Source: an uncultured Rhodospirillaceae bacterium (GTDB taxonomy: Bacteria; Pseudomonadota; Alphaproteobacteria; Rhodospirillales; Magnetospirillaceae). Taken from it: a stretch of 64,000 nucleotides of DNA. Each line of letters opens with the position of its first letter. The stretch's first letter is position 1. Shown piece by piece: positions 61,861 through 64,000 of this stretch. Under the pieces are notes generated by a model that was given only the letters and a program-made list of their open reading frames with translations, ran no database searches and had not been told where the DNA came from. The DNA lies in the NCBI GenBank assembly GCA_903901915.1, contig CAIUSV010000061.1, forward strand, positions 31,917 through 95,916, read 5' to 3'. The translations under genes were made by a program, and so were the position numbers.

Positions 61861-62646
61861 GTGATCATCTGTGTCATCAACAACAAGGGCGGCACCGCCA
61901 AGACCACCACCAGCGTCAGTCTGGCCGGGGCCATGGCGCAGTCCGGGTTGCAGACGCTGCTGGTCGATCTCGACGCCCAGGCGTCGGCGTCGTTGTCGCT
62001 GGGGGAGGCGACCGGCGCCCTGTCGCCGTCATCGGCCGACATCCTGTTTTCCGGCATGCCCGTCGCCGAGGCCGCCCGGCGGACCCAGGTGGCCGGACTC
62101 GATCTGGTGACCGGCGGCATGGATCTGGCCAACGCCGACCTCGTCCTGGGGGGGATTGCCGGCCGGGAAAAGCGGCTTGCCCAGGCGCTGCGGCCGGCGC
62201 GGGCCGACTACGACTTCATCATTCTCGACTGCCCGCCGGCGCTGTCGCTGCTGCCGGTGAACGCGCTGGTCGCCGCCGACGGCTGCATCGTCTGCGTCTC
62301 GCCCGATTATCTGGCCTACGAGGGGTTGATGGCGCTGCTTCGCGCGGTCGAGCACATCCGCGACGGCATCGGCGCCCGGGTCGCCCTGCTAGGGATCGTG
62401 CTGACCATGGTCAACCCCGGCCTTAAGGTGACCCGCCAGATTTCCGATGATGTGCGCCGGCGCTATGGCGATCTGGTGTTCGCCACCGAGATCCGGCGCG
62501 ACGTCAAGCTGGCGGAGGCGCCCGGGTCGGGCCTGACCATTTTCGAGCATGCGCCGGCCTCGAAGGGCGCGACGGCATACCGGGCCTTGTGCGACGAGGT
62601 CCTGGCCCGGTGCCGCCCCGGCGACGTGGCGGCGGAAAGTTACTGA
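61861..62646 (+). CDS. ParA-family ATPase
   Basis: A 261-aa ParA/Soj-type ATPase. Deviant Walker A N-K-G-G-T-A-K-T-T at residues 7-15, Walker A' L-V-D-L-D-A-Q-A-S-A-S, Walker B I-I-L-D-C-P-P-A. GTG 61861 gives the normal family start (V-I-I-C-V-I-N-N-K-G-G) with a G-rich ribosome-binding site; upstream extensions are unlikely. No ParB gene is next to it. Instead a soluble poly-HAMP protein follows after 39 nt, as for the PpfA ATPase that positions cytoplasmic chemoreceptor clusters in Rhodobacter. Confidence 0.9.
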   Translation: MIICVINNKGGTAKTTTSVSLAGAMAQSGLQTLLVDLDAQASASLSLGEATGALSPSSADILFSGMPVAEAARRTQVAGLDLVTGGMDLANADLVLGGIAGREKRLAQALRPARADYDFIILDCPPALSLLPVNALVAADGCIVCVSPDYLAYEGLMALLRAVEHIRDGIGARVALLGIVLTMVNPGLKVTRQISDDVRRRYGDLVFATEIRRDVKLAEAPGSGLTIFEHAPASKGATAYRALCDEVLARCRPGDVAAESY

Positions 62647-62685
62647 CATCGATCCATTGGGAACATCGGCAAAGGGTGAGACAAA

Positions 62686-64000
62686 ATGAACCAGAAGCCA
62701 ACGCGGGGAATTTTCGAGAGCACCGAAAATGCCGGTGCCGCTGTCGAGGCGGAACCGGTGGTCAAGACCGCCCCCAGACAGGGCGCCGGCGAACAGACGG
62801 CCCTGAAGGAAGTCCAGCGTCTGGTGAAGGCCGTCGGCCGCGGCGCCCTTGCCGAGCGGGCCGATGTCGAGGCCGCCAGCGGAACCTCGCGCGAGATCCT
62901 GGTCGGCGTCAACGCCCTGCTCGACGCGGCGTTGCTGCCCATCGGCGAGGGCAACCGCATCCTTGACCAGATCGCCCACGGCAAGATCGACGAACTGATC
63001 GCCCAGACCTACCAGGGCGACCACGAGACGATGAAGCAGAACGTCAACGGCATCGCTTCCGTGCTCCAGCGGTTCCAGGCCGAACTGGCCAAGCTGACCG
63101 AGTTCAGCCATCAGGGCCAGTTGGACAAGCGCGGCGACGCGGCGGCATTCCAGGGCGCCTACGCCGAGGTGATCAGGGGCGTCAACGAGATGCTCGACGC
63201 CATTCTGCTGCCCATCGGCGAGGGCAATCGCATCCTCGACCAGATCGCCCACGGCAAGATCGACGAAGTGATCGCCCAGACCTACAAGGGCGACCACGAG
63301 AAGATGAAGCAGAACGTCAACGGCATCGCCATCGTGCTGCAACGCTTTCAGGCCGAATTCACCAAGCTGACCGAATTCAGCCATCAGGGCCAGCTTGACA
63401 AGCGTGGCGACGCCGATGCCTTCCAGGGTGCCTACGCCGAGGTGGTCAAGGGCATCAATCGCATGCTCGACGCCATCTTGCTGCCCATCGCCGAGGGCAA
63501 CCGCATCCTGTCGCTGATCCGCGGCGGCAATCTGCGTGAAAAGGTCGAGATCGACTGCAAGGGCGACCACCAGAAGATGAAGGATGCCATCAACGGCGTT
63601 CACGGCTGGCTCCGGGACCTGATCGCCTTCACCACCGCCATCGCCAACGGCGACCTGACCGCCAAGATGGACAAGGCCTCGTCCGAGGATCAGATTCATG
63701 AATGGCTGATGCTGCTGAAAAGCAATATCGCCGCCCTGGTCGCCGACGCCAACGTGCTGTCCAAGGCGGCGGTCGAGGGAAGACTGGCGACGCGGGCCGA
63801 CGCCACCCGGCACCAGGGCGATTTCCGCAAGATCGTCGAAGGCGTCAACCAGACCCTGGACGCGGTGATCGGCCCGCTCAACGTCGCCGCCAACTACGTC
63901 GACAAGATCTCCAAGGGCGAGATCCCGGCGAAGATCACCGCCAGCTACAACGGCGACTTCAACGCCATCAAGGACAACCTCAACGTCTGCATCGACGCGG
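62686..64000 (+). CDS. Soluble poly-HAMP signalling protein, N-terminal part (runs off the window)
   Basis: 438 codons are visible, open at the window edge. AAGGGTGAG precedes the ATG. There is no membrane segment. After about 45 low-complexity residues come successive HAMP-like units (e.g. L-L-P-I-G-E-G-N-R-I-L-D-Q-I-A-H-G-K-I-D). Two 91-residue units are nearly identical, a third is degenerate, and a further HAMP unit is near the edge. Such poly-HAMP chains normally lead to an MCP signalling hairpin or histidine kinase, which would lie beyond base 64000. Likely partner of the ParA-like ATPase. Confidence 0.82.
   Translation, partial: MNQKPTRGIFESTENAGAAVEAEPVVKTAPRQGAGEQTALKEVQRLVKAVGRGALAERADVEAASGTSREILVGVNALLDAALLPIGEGNRILDQIAHGKIDELIAQTYQGDHETMKQNVNGIASVLQRFQAELAKLTEFSHQGQLDKRGDAAAFQGAYAEVIRGVNEMLDAILLPIGEGNRILDQIAHGKIDEVIAQTYKGDHEKMKQNVNGIAIVLQRFQAEFTKLTEFSHQGQLDKRGDADAFQGAYAEVVKGINRMLDAILLPIAEGNRILSLIRGGNLREKVEIDCKGDHQKMKDAINGVHGWLRDLIAFTTAIANGDLTAKMDKASSEDQIHEWLMLLKSNIAALVADANVLSKAAVEGRLATRADATRHQGDFRKIVEGVNQTLDAVIGPLNVAANYVDKISKGEIPAKITASYNGDFNAIKDNLNVCIDA
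62935..63480 (+). repeat. Two 273-nt tandem repeats within the poly-HAMP gene
   Basis: Unit 1 (62935-63207) and unit 2 (63208-63480) have the same length (91 codons) and are nearly identical at the DNA level, e.g. CGCATCCT(T/C)GACCAGATCGC and the adjacent lysine/glycine codons. A degenerate third unit starts at 63481. In-frame, so it expands the HAMP array rather than being noise. Confidence 0.88.

Noticed and set aside
62935..63750. Repeated blocks considered as a CRISPR-like array
   Set aside because: Units are 273 nt, in frame and coding for HAMP domains; no short repeats with unique spacers.

Overview
The window is a dense, GC-rich (clearly above 60% by eye) chromosomal segment of an alphaproteobacterium. 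The best fit is a Rhodospirillaceae/Magnetospirillum-like freshwater bacterium. Reasons: the ispE-tRNA-Gln and argH-lipoprotein-lysA-DUF4175 arrangements; a chemoreceptor with the C-terminal extension typical of alphaproteobacterial MCPs; several further sensory proteins; and a box (aerobic benzoyl-CoA) cluster led by a BoxR-type regulator. This placement is inference from gene content. No 16S gene is present.

Layout. (1) 1-2.8 kb: 3' end of ispE, tRNA-Gln, and a chemoreceptor with no periplasmic sensor. (2) 2.9-12.1 kb, minus strand: one tetrapyrrole operon, hemC-hemD-inner membrane protein-hemY-cobU-cobW-cobN, most genes coupled by ATGA stop/start overlaps, so uroporphyrinogen III synthesis is co-expressed with cobalamin assembly. 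(3) 12.1-19 kb: divergent tsaD-greB, then the convergent argH-lptM-like-lysA-DUF4175 operon. (4) 19-25.8 kb: a PAS/double-CxxC protein, a DJ-1/PfpI enzyme, an AmpG-type permease, alanine dehydrogenase, pyrophosphatase, an unknown 543-aa protein and CreA. (5) 25.9-29.8 kb: DUF6165 plus three tandem GT9 (heptosyltransferase-like) genes. (6) 29.9-32.6 kb: a small hypothetical gene, a coiled-coil lipoprotein, tRNA-Arg and a lower-GC GNAT gene that looks acquired. (7) 32.8-44.5 kb: surface polysaccharide genes (UXS, GmhB, GT4, O-antigen ligase-like, a GT2-methyltransferase fusion, two GDP-mannose dehydratase-type proteins, heparinase II/III) with rsmB embedded. (8) 44.6-49.8 kb: a Cache-HAMP adenylate/guanylate cyclase and a seven-module hybrid kinase. 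(9) 50-52.4 kb: a Mur ligase divergent from an LD-carboxypeptidase. (10) 52.5-60.6 kb: benzoyl-CoA epoxidation (box) cluster: boxR, DUF4863, alpha/beta hydrolase, boxC, boxB, boxA, a PaaG-like isomerase and a PaaI-like thioesterase, with BoxR-type palindromes over predicted -10 boxes. (11) 60.6-64 kb: three tiny unknown ORFs, a palindrome-rich leader, a ParA-like ATPase and the start of a soluble poly-HAMP protein with 91-residue tandem repeats.

Most notable: the ParA/poly-HAMP pair with its palindromic upstream region; a dispersed ~77-bp palindromic repeat present twice, immediately upstream of gmd and between boxB and boxA; three tandem GT9 enzymes sharing a four-cysteine C-terminal motif, the middle one altered at the catalytic Asp; and a GT2-zinc ribbon-methyltransferase fusion. 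Nothing resembling a CRISPR array, transposase, integrase or known anti-phage system was seen.
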